A stretch of 64,000 nt of DNA. Source: CBDCNP01 sp965222425. GTDB taxonomy: Bacteria; Acidobacteriota; Vicinamibacteria; Marinacidobacterales; DATDRI01. The notes beneath the pieces were generated by a model. The model was not told the origin of the DNA, ran no database searches, and saw nothing but the letters and a program-made list of their open reading frames with translations. The first letter of the stretch is position 1; each line of letters begins with the position of its first letter. Location of the stretch: positions 620,001 through 684,000 of the forward strand of contig CBDCTW010000022.1 of NCBI GenBank assembly GCA_965222425.1, in the 5' to 3' direction. The translations under genes and the position numbers were made by a program. Positions 1 through 7,571 of the stretch are shown here, in pieces.

Positions 1-388
1 CGTGTTCACCGATGGCGCCGACGAGGGCAGCAAAGCAACCAGGGAGGATGCGCTCGAAGCGGCGCGTCGATCCCAGGCATCGGTTTACTCGGTCGGTCTG
101 GTGGGGTGGAGCTTCGCGGATGGTATGAACACGAACCAAAAGCTGCTCACTCAGGTAGCCGAGTACACCGGGGGCCGCGCCTTCTTTCCGCGAAAGAAAA
201 AGGAGATGCGGAAGGCCTTCGATCGAATCCGAGACGAATTGCACCGAACCTACCGCATTGCATACTCCCCCCAAAAAAACGCGGCGGGCGGTGCCTGGCA
301 CTCGGTCGAAGTTCGACTCGCTAAGCGCAAGAATCTCGTCGTGCGGACACGCCTGGGTTACTACAGTTATCCCGACAACACACAGTAG
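1..388 (+). CDS. VWFA-domain protein, C-terminal part (partial at window edge)
   Basis: The reading frame is open to the left edge, so the start lies outside the window. The visible part begins in a von Willebrand factor A fold: a VFTDGADEGS strand/loop, then SVYSVGL and a TGGRAFFP segment typical of the end of the VWFA domain. It continues into a short tail (YRIAYSP, VEVRLAKRKNLVVRTRLGYYSY) that matches the layout of secreted VWFA-related proteins abundant in Acidobacteria. Such proteins are usually exported and their function is unknown. The MIDAS aspartates would lie upstream and cannot be checked. The next gene begins on the base after this stop codon, so the two are probably co-transcribed. 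Confidence 0.75.
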   Translation, partial: VFTDGADEGSKATREDALEAARRSQASVYSVGLVGWSFADGMNTNQKLLTQVAEYTGGRAFFPRKKKEMRKAFDRIRDELHRTYRIAYSPQKNAAGGAWHSVEVRLAKRKNLVVRTRLGYYSYPDNTQ

Positions 389-1153
389 ATGATGACGCCG
401 ACTCGCCTCGCACTACTTTTCATCGTACTTTCGTCCTTTACCCAGGATCCGGATCGGCAGCTCCGCGACTGGTCGGCCTCGGGACAAACGGAAGCGGTCC
501 GCAAACTCTTGGCAGAGAGCGAAACCGTGGACGTCTGCACCCGCGATGACCTGGGTTGGACTCCTTTGATGTACGCGGCCGAGGCCGGCCACACCGAGAT
601 CGTTGCTCTACTCATCGACGCCGGCGCCAACGTCCACTCCGAGGACAACGACAGCGCAACTGCGCTTCATCTCGCGGCCGAGAAAGGTCGTACCGAAGTG
701 ACGAGGATTCTCTTGAAGGCGGGAGCCGACTTCGAGGCTCGGGATGACAGTGATCGAACGCCGCTATACCGCGCGTTCGAGAATCGTCACGGGGAAATTA
801 CCGAGCTTCTGCAGGAAGCCGCCATGAAGGAAGTCGACGGGAGGGCTTCGGTCGAGACGGGGCGAGTGCGGCAGGACACGCACGCCCCGGAACTCATCGA
901 GTCGTTCCCGGCAGAGTACACGAACATCGGTTTGAAGCGTGGTATCGAAGGAACCGTCGTCCTCATGATCCTCATCCGCAGGGACGGATCGGTCGGACCG
1001 GTGAGCGTCTCGGAAGGCCTCGAGGAGAGCCTCGACCAAAGCGCGCGGAGAACCGTCAAAAAATGGAAGTTCGAGCCCGCCACGCGAGCCGGGAGTCGCG
1101 TAGAAGTCATCATGGAAGTGAAGATGGACTTCAAACTTCCGACCGAGCCTTGA
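389..1153 (+). CDS. Secreted ankyrin-repeat protein with TonB C-terminal domain
   Basis: 254 residues. A hydrophobic N-terminus (MMTPTRLALLFIVLSSF) looks like a signal peptide. Three ankyrin repeats follow at about residues 50-145 (GWTPLMYAAEAGHTEIVALL, then ATALHLAAEKGRTEV, then RTPLYRAFENRHGEI). The last 80 residues resemble a TonB/TolA C-terminal domain (GIEGTVVLMILIRRDGSVG, then ARRTVKKWKFEPA). TonB C-terminal domains normally contact outer-membrane receptors. Here there is no proline-rich spanner and no ExbB/ExbD nearby, so a periplasmic binding or scaffold role is more likely than energy transduction. It starts immediately after the VWFA gene and its 3' end overlaps the convergent TPR gene by 23 bases. 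Confidence 0.8.
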   Translation: MMTPTRLALLFIVLSSFTQDPDRQLRDWSASGQTEAVRKLLAESETVDVCTRDDLGWTPLMYAAEAGHTEIVALLIDAGANVHSEDNDSATALHLAAEKGRTEVTRILLKAGADFEARDDSDRTPLYRAFENRHGEITELLQEAAMKEVDGRASVETGRVRQDTHAPELIESFPAEYTNIGLKRGIEGTVVLMILIRRDGSVGPVSVSEGLEESLDQSARRTVKKWKFEPATRAGSRVEVIMEVKMDFKLPTEP

Positions 1154-2366
1154 GTCCGGTTAACGGAAGGGCGGAACTTTCTAGTTCCTTCCCGCGGGGG
1201 GCGGTTAGTATGTTCAGCTTCGCGCGTGCCGACAAGTAGTTGGGATCAACTTCGAGCGTCGCGCGGAACTCTTTGATGGCCTTCTCTTTGTTCCCTTGTT
1301 TCAAATAGCACAGGCCCAGAAAGTATCGAGCATCGGCGAGCCCCGGCTCTTTGGAAATGGCCTTCTTGAACTGCCGGATCGCTTGGTCGTACTGCTCGAG
1401 CCGGTAGTGAACCACGCCTAAGTGGTGAAAGAAATATGCGTTCGACCCGGAATTCTTGGTGGCGAGTTGGAACTCCTTGAGCGCGTCCTCTTCCCGTCCC
1501 TGCATGAGGTAGGCCGCCCCGAGATTGGAATGCGCGTCCCCGAAATTTGGTTCGTACTCGATCGCCTTCTTGTACTGCTCGATCGCCTCGTCGACTTGAC
1601 CGCGACGCCTCAGAGCCACACCCAGGTTATTGCGGGCACGCACGAACGTCGGCATGATCTCTAACGCAAGCTCATACATCTCCATCTCTTTTTCCAGAGG
1701 ATCGAAGTCGAGGTCCTTCCCTTCCGTCTCGGTAAAGTAACCGTAGAGGAAGCCTTGGTTGTTGTAGAAGTTCGCGATCGCCTCTAGGTCATCGATGACG
1801 TTGTATCCAATGTATTCTCGCTCCGGCGTGCGCGTGAAATCGATAATGACGACCTTGGCCCCTATTCGGTAACCGGCCGTGATGTGCCCATTGTTGACAA
1901 TGACCTCCGCCTCTCTCGTCACGCGCTCGATCATCGTCACGTCGATGTAGAGGGCTTCCACCCCTACTTCTCGGGCCATCCCCACGAACAGATTCGTATA
2001 CGCGAGACAATTACCGCGGCCCTCCCGGAAGACTTCCTTTGCGGTCTTGTTGGAAAGCCAGTCGTACGAGATGGAAAGGCCTGTCAGATCGATAATCTTG
2101 TTGACGATCGCGCGCGCCTTAGTGGAGTCGTCACTCGAACCCCCGGTGATGTCATGGGCGATCTGGCGGATCTCGTCATCGATCTCGAAGGGGATAACGA
2201 CCTGGTCTCGCATTTGAGTGGAGATGCGATCGTCATACGCCGCGGCTATCTCGTCGGGCGTGTAGATCTTCTTCTCCACCGAGAGGCAGGCGTTCAGCAG
2301 GAGAGCTGGAAGGCTGGCCAACAAAAGTAGCCGAATGTGGGTCCAAGGCACCGGTGTCACCGACAA
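1131..2366 (-). CDS. Lipoprotein with transglutaminase-like and TPR domains
   Basis: 411 residues from a TTG; GTG codons at 2360 or 2351 are alternative starts. A signal peptide with a lipobox (LLLNAC, Cys about 27) predicts a lipid-anchored protein. Residues 75-180 look like a transglutaminase/cysteine-protease fold with a plausible triad: Cys120 (GRGNCLAYTNL), His161 (NNGHITAGY) and Asp176 (VVIIDFT). The second half holds at least four TPR units (RARNNLGVALRRRGQVDEAI, then AHSNLGAAYLMQGREEDAL, and so on). Transglutaminase-like folds in bacteria are often proteases or amidases on cell-surface proteins, and the TPRs would bind a partner. The gene runs divergently from the MFS gene, with a consensus -10 only a few bases before its start. 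Confidence 0.8.
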   Translation of the reverse strand: MSVTPVPWTHIRLLLLASLPALLLNACLSVEKKIYTPDEIAAAYDDRISTQMRDQVVIPFEIDDEIRQIAHDITGGSSDDSTKARAIVNKIIDLTGLSISYDWLSNKTAKEVFREGRGNCLAYTNLFVGMAREVGVEALYIDVTMIERVTREAEVIVNNGHITAGYRIGAKVVIIDFTRTPEREYIGYNVIDDLEAIANFYNNQGFLYGYFTETEGKDLDFDPLEKEMEMYELALEIMPTFVRARNNLGVALRRRGQVDEAIEQYKKAIEYEPNFGDAHSNLGAAYLMQGREEDALKEFQLATKNSGSNAYFFHHLGVVHYRLEQYDQAIRQFKKAISKEPGLADARYFLGLCYLKQGNKEKAIKEFRATLEVDPNYLSARAKLNILTAPRGKELESSALPLTGLKARSEV

Positions 2367-2371
2367 AAGCC

Positions 2372-2377
2372 ATTATA
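2372..2377 (-). promoter_or_regulatory. Candidate -10 element for the TPR/transglutaminase gene
   Basis: On the minus strand this reads TATAAT, five bases before the TTG at 2366. A transcript starting at the normal distance would begin at or inside the first codons, implying a leaderless message or a start at one of the downstream GTG codons. No clear -35 box was found. Confidence 0.4.
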
Positions 2378-2451
2378 GCACGGGCCTTTTCGCCACAAGA
2401 GCAAGCCGACCTGCGACTAGGCAGCGCGCGGCGCTAGCCCCTGAAGAGTGC

Positions 2452-2457
2452 TATATT
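2452..2457 (+). promoter_or_regulatory. Candidate -10 element for the MFS gene
   Basis: TATATT lies nine bases before the ATG at 2467 with no Shine-Dalgarno sequence between them, so the mRNA would be leaderless or nearly so. The -35 is not convincing. Confidence 0.4.
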
Positions 2458-2466
2458 TGCGGGTTA

Positions 2467-3660
2467 ATGTCCGCTCACGGCCTGTTTACGGCCCGGTTCT
2501 TCGTCATTTGCGCCTTCAGCTTCACGGTCTTCCTGTCCGGTTTCATGCTGTTTCCTACAGGCCCCTTTCATATTCTCAACTTAGGGGGCAATAAGTTCAC
2601 CGCCGGGCTCTTTCTGGCCTTTCTGACCTACGCCTCCGCGCTTTCGGCTCCGGTCACCGGTGCACTGGCCGACCGAATCGGAAAACGCCGTGTCCTGATC
2701 GTTTCCAGCCTGACTCTGGTAGTCATCTCTGCTCTTTACGCGGTCAGCCCGACCTACACGATCTTGCTGACGTTGGTTCCGGTCTACGGTTTCTTCTGGT
2801 CGGGCCTGCTCGCCGCCTCGGGCGCCTATCTCGTAGACCAAATCCCTTCTTCCCGCCGCGCCGAAGGCTTGGCTTTCTGGGGACTAGCCACGGTCTCCGC
2901 GATCGCCGTCGCGCCGCCCCTCGCCTTTTGGCTTTACGATTCTGGCGGCTGGCTGTGGGTTTGCATTGCGTCGTCGGTGTTCAACCTCGTCATGGCGGGG
3001 ATTGCGATTACCCTCCGGGAGGAGCCGCGTCGTGGCACAGACGACAGCTTCGAAGCGACTTTCGTCGAATGGCGCGTTCTCCGAGTTTCTATCACGCTTT
3101 TTCTCTTTAGCTTCGGCTACGGCGGAATCACGAGCTTCGTGGCCCTTTACGCGCAGGCCAGCGGCACTGCCTCCAGGAGCATCTACTTCACGGCGCTTGC
3201 GATCGTCGTTCTCGTCACCCGGCCGCTCCTGGGCTTGTTGGCCGACCGCATCGGCCACAAGAGAGTCTTCATTCCTTGTCTGGCACTCATGGCGGTGGGG
3301 TTAGCTCTCCTGGTACCGGGGGGAACGCTTCCCTGGCTGGTGAGCTCAGCGATCGTGTTCGGCATCGGCTTGGGCTCGGCGCTTCCCGTCTTCACCGCCT
3401 ACATCATGCAGCGTGTATCCACCGCCCGGCGAGGAGCCGCGTTCGGCAGTATGCTGGCCGCCTTCGACACCGGCATCGGGACGGGCTCGATGGTAATGGG
3501 CTATGTCATCGAGGCCACTAGTTACCGAGTCGCATTCGCTATCGCGGCCATACTCGCGGCGCTCGCGCTTCCTTACTTCGTTGTGTCGGAGCGAAGATTT
3601 CGGAAGGAGAAAGAAGAGCCCGGTTATACTACGGCCGAGCCGCAAGGAGAGATCCCATGA
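2467..3660 (+). CDS. Major facilitator superfamily transporter
   Basis: About 397 residues with roughly 12 hydrophobic helices. The MFS loop 2-3 signature is clear (GALADRIGKRRVLI), and its partial repeat appears between helices 8 and 9 (GLLADRIGHKRVFI). The open frame extends upstream to 2335, but that part is not hydrophobic and lies before the likely -10, so I start at ATG 2467 (MSAHGLFTARFF). MFS proteins of this length move small molecules such as sugars, drugs or metabolites, and the substrate cannot be read from the sequence. The stop overlaps the start of the next gene as ATGA, so the two were one transcription unit before the second gene decayed. Confidence 0.85.
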   Translation: MSAHGLFTARFFVICAFSFTVFLSGFMLFPTGPFHILNLGGNKFTAGLFLAFLTYASALSAPVTGALADRIGKRRVLIVSSLTLVVISALYAVSPTYTILLTLVPVYGFFWSGLLAASGAYLVDQIPSSRRAEGLAFWGLATVSAIAVAPPLAFWLYDSGGWLWVCIASSVFNLVMAGIAITLREEPRRGTDDSFEATFVEWRVLRVSITLFLFSFGYGGITSFVALYAQASGTASRSIYFTALAIVVLVTRPLLGLLADRIGHKRVFIPCLALMAVGLALLVPGGTLPWLVSSAIVFGIGLGSALPVFTAYIMQRVSTARRGAAFGSMLAAFDTGIGTGSMVMGYVIEATSYRVAFAIAAILAALALPYFVVSERRFRKEKEEPGYTTAEPQGEIP

Positions 3661-4702
3661 CATCCTTGGACCGCCGCAGTTTCCTCAAGACCACCGCCGC
3701 CGGGCTGGCATCGGTAACCGCCGTTCGCGGCCAGACGCGACCAGCCAACCCCGCCAACGAGGACCCCCTCGGAGTGCGCGCGGAGTTCCCGATCACCGAG
3801 ACCCAAGCCTATCTCAATACCGCCTCTTCGGGGCCCTTTCCCCGCGCAGTCAAAAATGCCGCCCAGAGGTTCGTGGAGGAAAAGACCTTACGCCCGACCC
3901 CCGGTAGCCGCCAGGAGACCCGGGCGAGAGCGCGGGCGAAGTTTGCCAACCTCTTCGGCGCCAAAGAGGAGGAAGTGGCCTTCCTCTACTCCACGAGCGA
4001 CGGGGAAAACATCGTCGCCCGCGACTGGTCTCCGTGGCGTGGGTCTCGAACCGCAACGGCTACCGGCACGACTTCCGCGCCCTCGCCGATCTCGCTCACA
4101 GTCGCGGCGCATTGCTCTACGCCGATGCCATCCAGGCGTTCGGCACTTTTCCCACGCGACTGAGAGAGGAAGGCGTGGATTTCGCGATCGGCAATTCGTA
4201 CAAGTGGATTTACGCCGGTTACGGGGTAGCACCCTTTTTCATCCGCGAAGAACACCTCGATCGCATCCGGCCCGACCGATACGGTCATGCCCAGGTGGCC
4301 GAGTCACTCCCCGACTATCAATACCGCCTACAGAAGACGGCTCGAAAGTTCGAGTACGCGAACCCGGCCTACGGCCCCTTGTATCAGCTCGACGCCGCCC
4401 TTTCGTTTCTCGAAGAAGTCGGACTCGACCGGATCGAAGCCCACGGCGTGGCGCTGGCCGCCGAGCTTCGTGATGGAGTGAACAAGCTGGGATTCGAGGC
4501 TTGGACGCCCCCAGACAACGCCTCCCCGATCGTCACGTTCCCTCACAGACAGAAACCCGAAGACAGGGCGCGTCTTCTGGAAAAAGAAGCGGTCGTCGTC
4601 ACGCTTCGTGAGAAGGGAACGCACATTCGAGCCGCGATGGGCATGTTCAACAATCAGAGCGATATTAATCGACTCTTGAAGGTTCTCGAGAGAATCGCTT
4701 AG
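3657..4702 (+). pseudogene. Class V aminotransferase (PLP-dependent), internally deleted
   Basis: The N-terminal part has a twin-arginine signal (DRRSFLKTTAAGLASV) and the start of a class V aminotransferase fold (AYLNTASSGPFPRAVKNA, then FLYSTSDGENIVAR). The C-terminal part resumes in another frame at about 4025 with VSVAWVSNRNGYRHDFRALA, the LLYADAIQAFG strand with the PLP-contacting Asp, and GNSYKWIYAGYG with the PLP lysine. The central large-domain segment that normally lies between these blocks, several dozen residues, is missing and the frame is shifted. This is a deleted gene, not a short family member. Relatives include isopenicillin-N epimerase-like and cysteine-desulfurase-like enzymes. 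A sequence error could mimic the shift but not the missing block. Confidence 0.8.
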
Positions 4703-4723
4703 TAATCAAAGGAAGGCACTAGC

Positions 4724-5185
4724 ATGAAACGATGTTCTTTGAAACAACTCGCCGTTGGAGCGGCCCTGGGCGGCTTGCTCATAGCATCCGCAGGGTTTCA
4801 GAAGTCTTCGGCCCCGCGGTACATCACCTTGCCGGAACGCACCGATGATCGGCCGTACAGCAATGCGGTGCTGGTGGGCGATACGCTCTATCTCTCCGGT
4901 GCGATCGGGCTCGATCCAAAAACCGGCAAACCGCCCGCAGACGTCAAAGAAGAGGTCAAGATCGTCATGGACAGCATGAAGCGGCGGCTCGAAATGGTGG
5001 GAATGACGATGGATGATCTGGTAACGGTCCAAGTCTTCTGCCCCAACCTCGAGCTCTACGACGAGTTCAACGCGGTCTACCGGACGTACTTCAAAGAGCA
5101 CTTCCCAGCGCGGGGATTCATCGGCTCGGGTCCCCTCTTAGCCGACGGCAACTTCGAGGTGATGGGGGTCGCGGTCAAGCGTTAA
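4724..5185 (+). CDS. RidA-family (YjgF/YER057c) protein with N-terminal export signal
   Basis: 153 residues preceded by a good ribosome site (AGGAAGG). Residues 1-25 form a signal-like segment (LAVGAALGGLLIASAGF), and the remainder is a complete Rid domain (YSNAVLVGDTLYLSGAIG, then MDDLVTVQVFCPNLELYDEFNAVY, then PARGFIG). The Arg-Gly in PARGFIG corresponds to the arginine that binds carboxylates in imine deaminases. Classical RidA is cytosolic and hydrolyses reactive enamines made by PLP enzymes, so an exported copy is a different subgroup. It follows the damaged PLP aminotransferase gene by 21 bases, a meaningful pairing if the aminotransferase was once active. Confidence 0.85.
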   Translation: MKRCSLKQLAVGAALGGLLIASAGFQKSSAPRYITLPERTDDRPYSNAVLVGDTLYLSGAIGLDPKTGKPPADVKEEVKIVMDSMKRRLEMVGMTMDDLVTVQVFCPNLELYDEFNAVYRTYFKEHFPARGFIGSGPLLADGNFEVMGVAVKR

Positions 5186-5207
5186 GGCGGCTCGACTATT
5201 CTTGGAC

Positions 5208-5245
5208 TGACGAGGCTAATCCATTTTTGCATGTTAGTCTCGTCA
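5208..5245. repeat. Long imperfect hairpin downstream of the RidA gene
   Basis: The arms TGACGAGGCTAA and TTAGTCTCGTCA are 12 bases with one mismatch and a 14-base loop. There is no T-run after the stem, so it is not a standard intrinsic terminator, though it could stabilise the 3' end of the message. It sits directly before a copy of the dispersed palindromic repeat. Confidence 0.5.
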
Positions 5246-5248
5246 ATC

Positions 5249-5287
5249 GATCTCCCCTTCTCCCCTTTGGGGAGAAGGATGGGATGA
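5249..5287. repeat. Dispersed palindromic repeat, copy A (variant)
   Basis: A 10-bp perfect stem CCTTCTCCCC / GGGGAGAAGG with a TTT loop, followed by GATGAGGGG. It is the most divergent of four copies in this window (others near 5821, 8574 and 43897), all based on a C/T-rich arm and its G/A-rich complement around three bases. Confidence 0.6.
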
Positions 5288-5330
5288 GGGGCCATTCCTC
5301 GCCGATGGAGAGTAAGAGTTAGAAGCAGGA

Positions 5331-5797
5331 ACGCGACTCGGCTCGTACGAGATCGTGACGAGCATGGCGCCGGCGCAATGGGAGAAGTCTACCGAGCGAA
5401 AGACCTTAAGCTAGGGCGCGACGTGGCGATCAAGGTGCTGCCCGAGGAGTTCGCGTCCGACGCGAAACGGCTACGACGATTCGAGCAGGAGGCCCGGGCC
5501 ACCTCGGCGCTCAACCATCCGAACATCATTACCATCCACGACATAGGCGAGCAAGACGGCACGCACTATATTGCGATGGAGCTGGTGGAGGGGAAGACGC
5601 TACGGGAAGTACTCGAAGACGGTCCCGTCCCCACCGCCAAAATGCTCGACTTTGCAAGCCAAGTCGGGCAGGGCCTTGCGAAGGCTCACGCAGCAGGCAT
5701 CGTCCATCGTGACCTGAAGCCCGAGAACCTGCCCTTGCGCTTCGCTACTCTTCACCTCCATCAGGTTGAGGGAGGACTTTCACCTCCAAGCTGTTGA
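5331..5797 (+). pseudogene. Serine/threonine protein kinase, fragment of the catalytic domain
   Basis: Recognisable Hanks-type kinase blocks: the glycine-rich loop (GAGAMGEVYRAKD), the lysine strand (VAIKVLPEEF), the alpha-C region, the hinge, and the catalytic loop HRDLKPEN. The domain then stops abruptly and runs into unrelated sequence (LPLRFATLHLHQVEGG), so the DFG motif, activation loop and C-lobe are gone. The expected N-terminus LGSYEIV is present but in another frame, with the shift just before the glycine loop at about 5365. The fragment is thus frameshifted at one end and cut at the other. It lies between two copies of the palindromic repeat. Confidence 0.8.
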
Positions 5798-5808
5798 GCA
5801 TGCCCGGC

Positions 5809-5852
5809 ATACCACCCAGGCCCTCTCCCAAAGGGAGAGGGAGTAAAGGAAC
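5809..5852. repeat. Dispersed palindromic repeat, copy B
   Basis: The core CCCTCTCCC AAA GGGAGAGGG at 5821-5841 is a perfect 9-bp stem with a 3-base loop, followed by AGTAAAGG and GACCATCAT. The right flank is shared with the copies near 8574 and 43897, so the repeat unit is longer than the palindrome. Confidence 0.7.
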
Positions 5853-5861
5853 AAGAGACCA

Positions 5862-6701
5862 TCATGAGGGTACGATCCCGAAAATACGGGCGGCCGACCC
5901 GGATCCTCCCTGGATCTTCATCGGGGCCACCACCACCCATGCTCCGGTGGCGGGAAGTGCATCGACGTTGGCGATCAACTCGATCTGGTACTTCCCGGCC
6001 CGGTGCATCTCGATATGCACTTGATTGAAGGGATCGGTGCCGAGAGAAACACCTAGGGCGTCGGTGGACAAGGAATCGGACGCAACGGCGTTGATGTCAC
6101 GGTGCTCCAAGAGCCACCGGATGGCGTCGGGGGAAAACCCGGGGAAGTGAAGCTCTCCGGCATCGTTCAAACCCAAAAACGCCTTCGGATCCGAATACTT
6201 GTCACTCCACCCGCTATTCATAATGATTACCGCGGCCGGGGGAATCTCTCCGTTCGCCTGCTCCCACGCTTTGAGATCATCGACCGACACCATGTAGTCG
6301 GAATCCGCCGCCGCCTTCGACTTCACATCCACCACGACGGCTGGCGCCACCAAGCGGTCCAGAGGTATCTCGTCCACCGCTCCTTTGTCCTTGCCCGGGA
6401 ACCAGTGGTTCGGAGCGTCCACATGCGTCCCCGAGTGCTCCGTCACCTGATACCAGTTCCAATACCAGGTGTTCATTCCCGGTTCGTCCCACCTGGAGAT
6501 CTCGTTGAGCTCGAAGGGAACGCCCTGCCCCAAGTGGGGAGGAGCCTGAAACTCCGGCATCCCCTCATAGTACGAATGGGACAGATCGACCAGAGAGTAG
6601 TTCCCCGCCGCCAGCACTTCTGCGACCGTGGGCGGAGGTGCCTCTGGAGGCGCACAGGAAGCGAGCAACGTGATTCCCAGGATAAGCGTCATCAGTCTCA
6701 T
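5862..6701 (-). CDS. Cyclase-family (kynurenine formamidase-like) metal hydrolase, lipoprotein
   Basis: 279 residues from the ATG at 6701, which has a GAAGGAAAAG ribosome site; the open frame continues upstream but without a signal peptide. The start gives a lipoprotein signal (LMTLILGITLLASCAPP). The body carries the cyclase-family metal motif HSGTHVDAPNHW, an upstream LVDLSHSYYEGMPEF block and a downstream VASDSLSTDALG segment. Family members hydrolyse formyl-kynurenine or similar amides with divalent metal ions. An exported lipid-anchored version is a variant of the usual soluble enzyme. The substrate is not known. The 3' end lies ten bases from repeat copy B. Confidence 0.85.
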   Translation of the reverse strand: MRLMTLILGITLLASCAPPEAPPPTVAEVLAAGNYSLVDLSHSYYEGMPEFQAPPHLGQGVPFELNEISRWDEPGMNTWYWNWYQVTEHSGTHVDAPNHWFPGKDKGAVDEIPLDRLVAPAVVVDVKSKAAADSDYMVSVDDLKAWEQANGEIPPAAVIIMNSGWSDKYSDPKAFLGLNDAGELHFPGFSPDAIRWLLEHRDINAVASDSLSTDALGVSLGTDPFNQVHIEMHRAGKYQIELIANVDALPATGAWVVVAPMKIQGGSGSAARIFGIVPS

Positions 6702-6891
6702 TTCTTTTCCTTCCCCGAAATTTCCTTCAGCGCTGGCAGCCCTTCTGCCCCACCAACAATAATAGAGATGGCACATCTGGATCAAAAACCGGGGAATGAC
6801 ATCCTGCCCCTTTGGCGCTAGTATGAGGCGGCCGTGGTTTCCCCTGCGCTAGAGTCGACGCCCAGCAACGTCAAAAAAGGAAAACAATACT

Positions 6892-7562
6892 GGGTCTACG
6901 CGGATTCGTGTGGGTAAGTCCTGACGGAAAACAGTGTAACTCATTGTGTGGAAAAGGTATCCAGACTTCATCAGGTGCTGAAAAGTGGTCCATTTTTCGG
7001 ATAGGCTAACCGAGTGAAAAATTCCCAGTCGATCCGCTCGCTGTTTGCGCTGCCAGGTTTCGTGGCTGGTGCCGGATTGAAGGGTGTATTCGATGACCGA
7101 TACGCCCACGTCATCCAGCTCAAGAGGCGAAAAAAATAGCTGTTTGCTCTTACTGTGGGCAACGGTGCCGGGGGCGCTATGACAAGCAAGTGTGCCGGGT
7201 CCGCGACCTGTCGTTGGCAGGCTGGCGGATCTCTCTGGAATACGAGCGTTGGCGCGTCAACTGTCCTGGGTGCGGCGGTTTGCATGTAGAACACCTGGAC
7301 TGGCTGGCGAACAACTCGCGCTACACCTAGCGTTTTGCGACGCATGTGGGCAAGCTGTGCCGGGATATGCCGGACAAGGCGGTGGCCGAGATGGAACGTC
7401 TGCGCCTCCTAGTTGAAGGGGTCAACAACAAAATCCGTGTGCTGCAACGACGCGCCTACGGCTATCGCGACGAGGAATATCTCAAGCTGAAGATCGTGGC
7501 GGCATTCCTTCCGCCATTACCCAGAAATGCCGTCTTCAACTCACACGAATCCGCGTAGACCC
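6892..7562 (+). mobile_element. 671-bp defective ISL3-type element (copy 1), with 8-bp target duplication
   Basis: The ends are perfect inverted repeats beginning GGGTCTACGCGG and extending about 21 bases. Flanks carry the direct duplication ACAATACT (6884-6891 and 7563-7570), the 8-bp size typical of ISL3. Inside are two pieces of an ISL3 transposase. The first is an N-terminal zinc-ribbon part (CSYCGQRCRGRYDK, then VNCPGCGGLHVEHLDW). The second is a C-terminal part (LLVEGVNNKIRVLQRRAYGY). The central DDE domain is missing and there is a TAG at about 7327. It cannot move itself, so it is a MITE-like derivative needing a full-length relative. It inserted nine bases before the ATG of the transporter gene, splitting off its ribosome site. 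Confidence 0.9.
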
Positions 7563-7571
7563 ACAATACTT

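Noticed and set aside
5208..5245. Intrinsic terminator after the RidA gene
   Set aside because: The stem is imperfect, the loop long and no T-run follows.
7346..7558. Small separate gene inside the mobile element
   Set aside because: It is the C-terminal piece of the ISL3 transposase after the internal TAG, not an independent gene.
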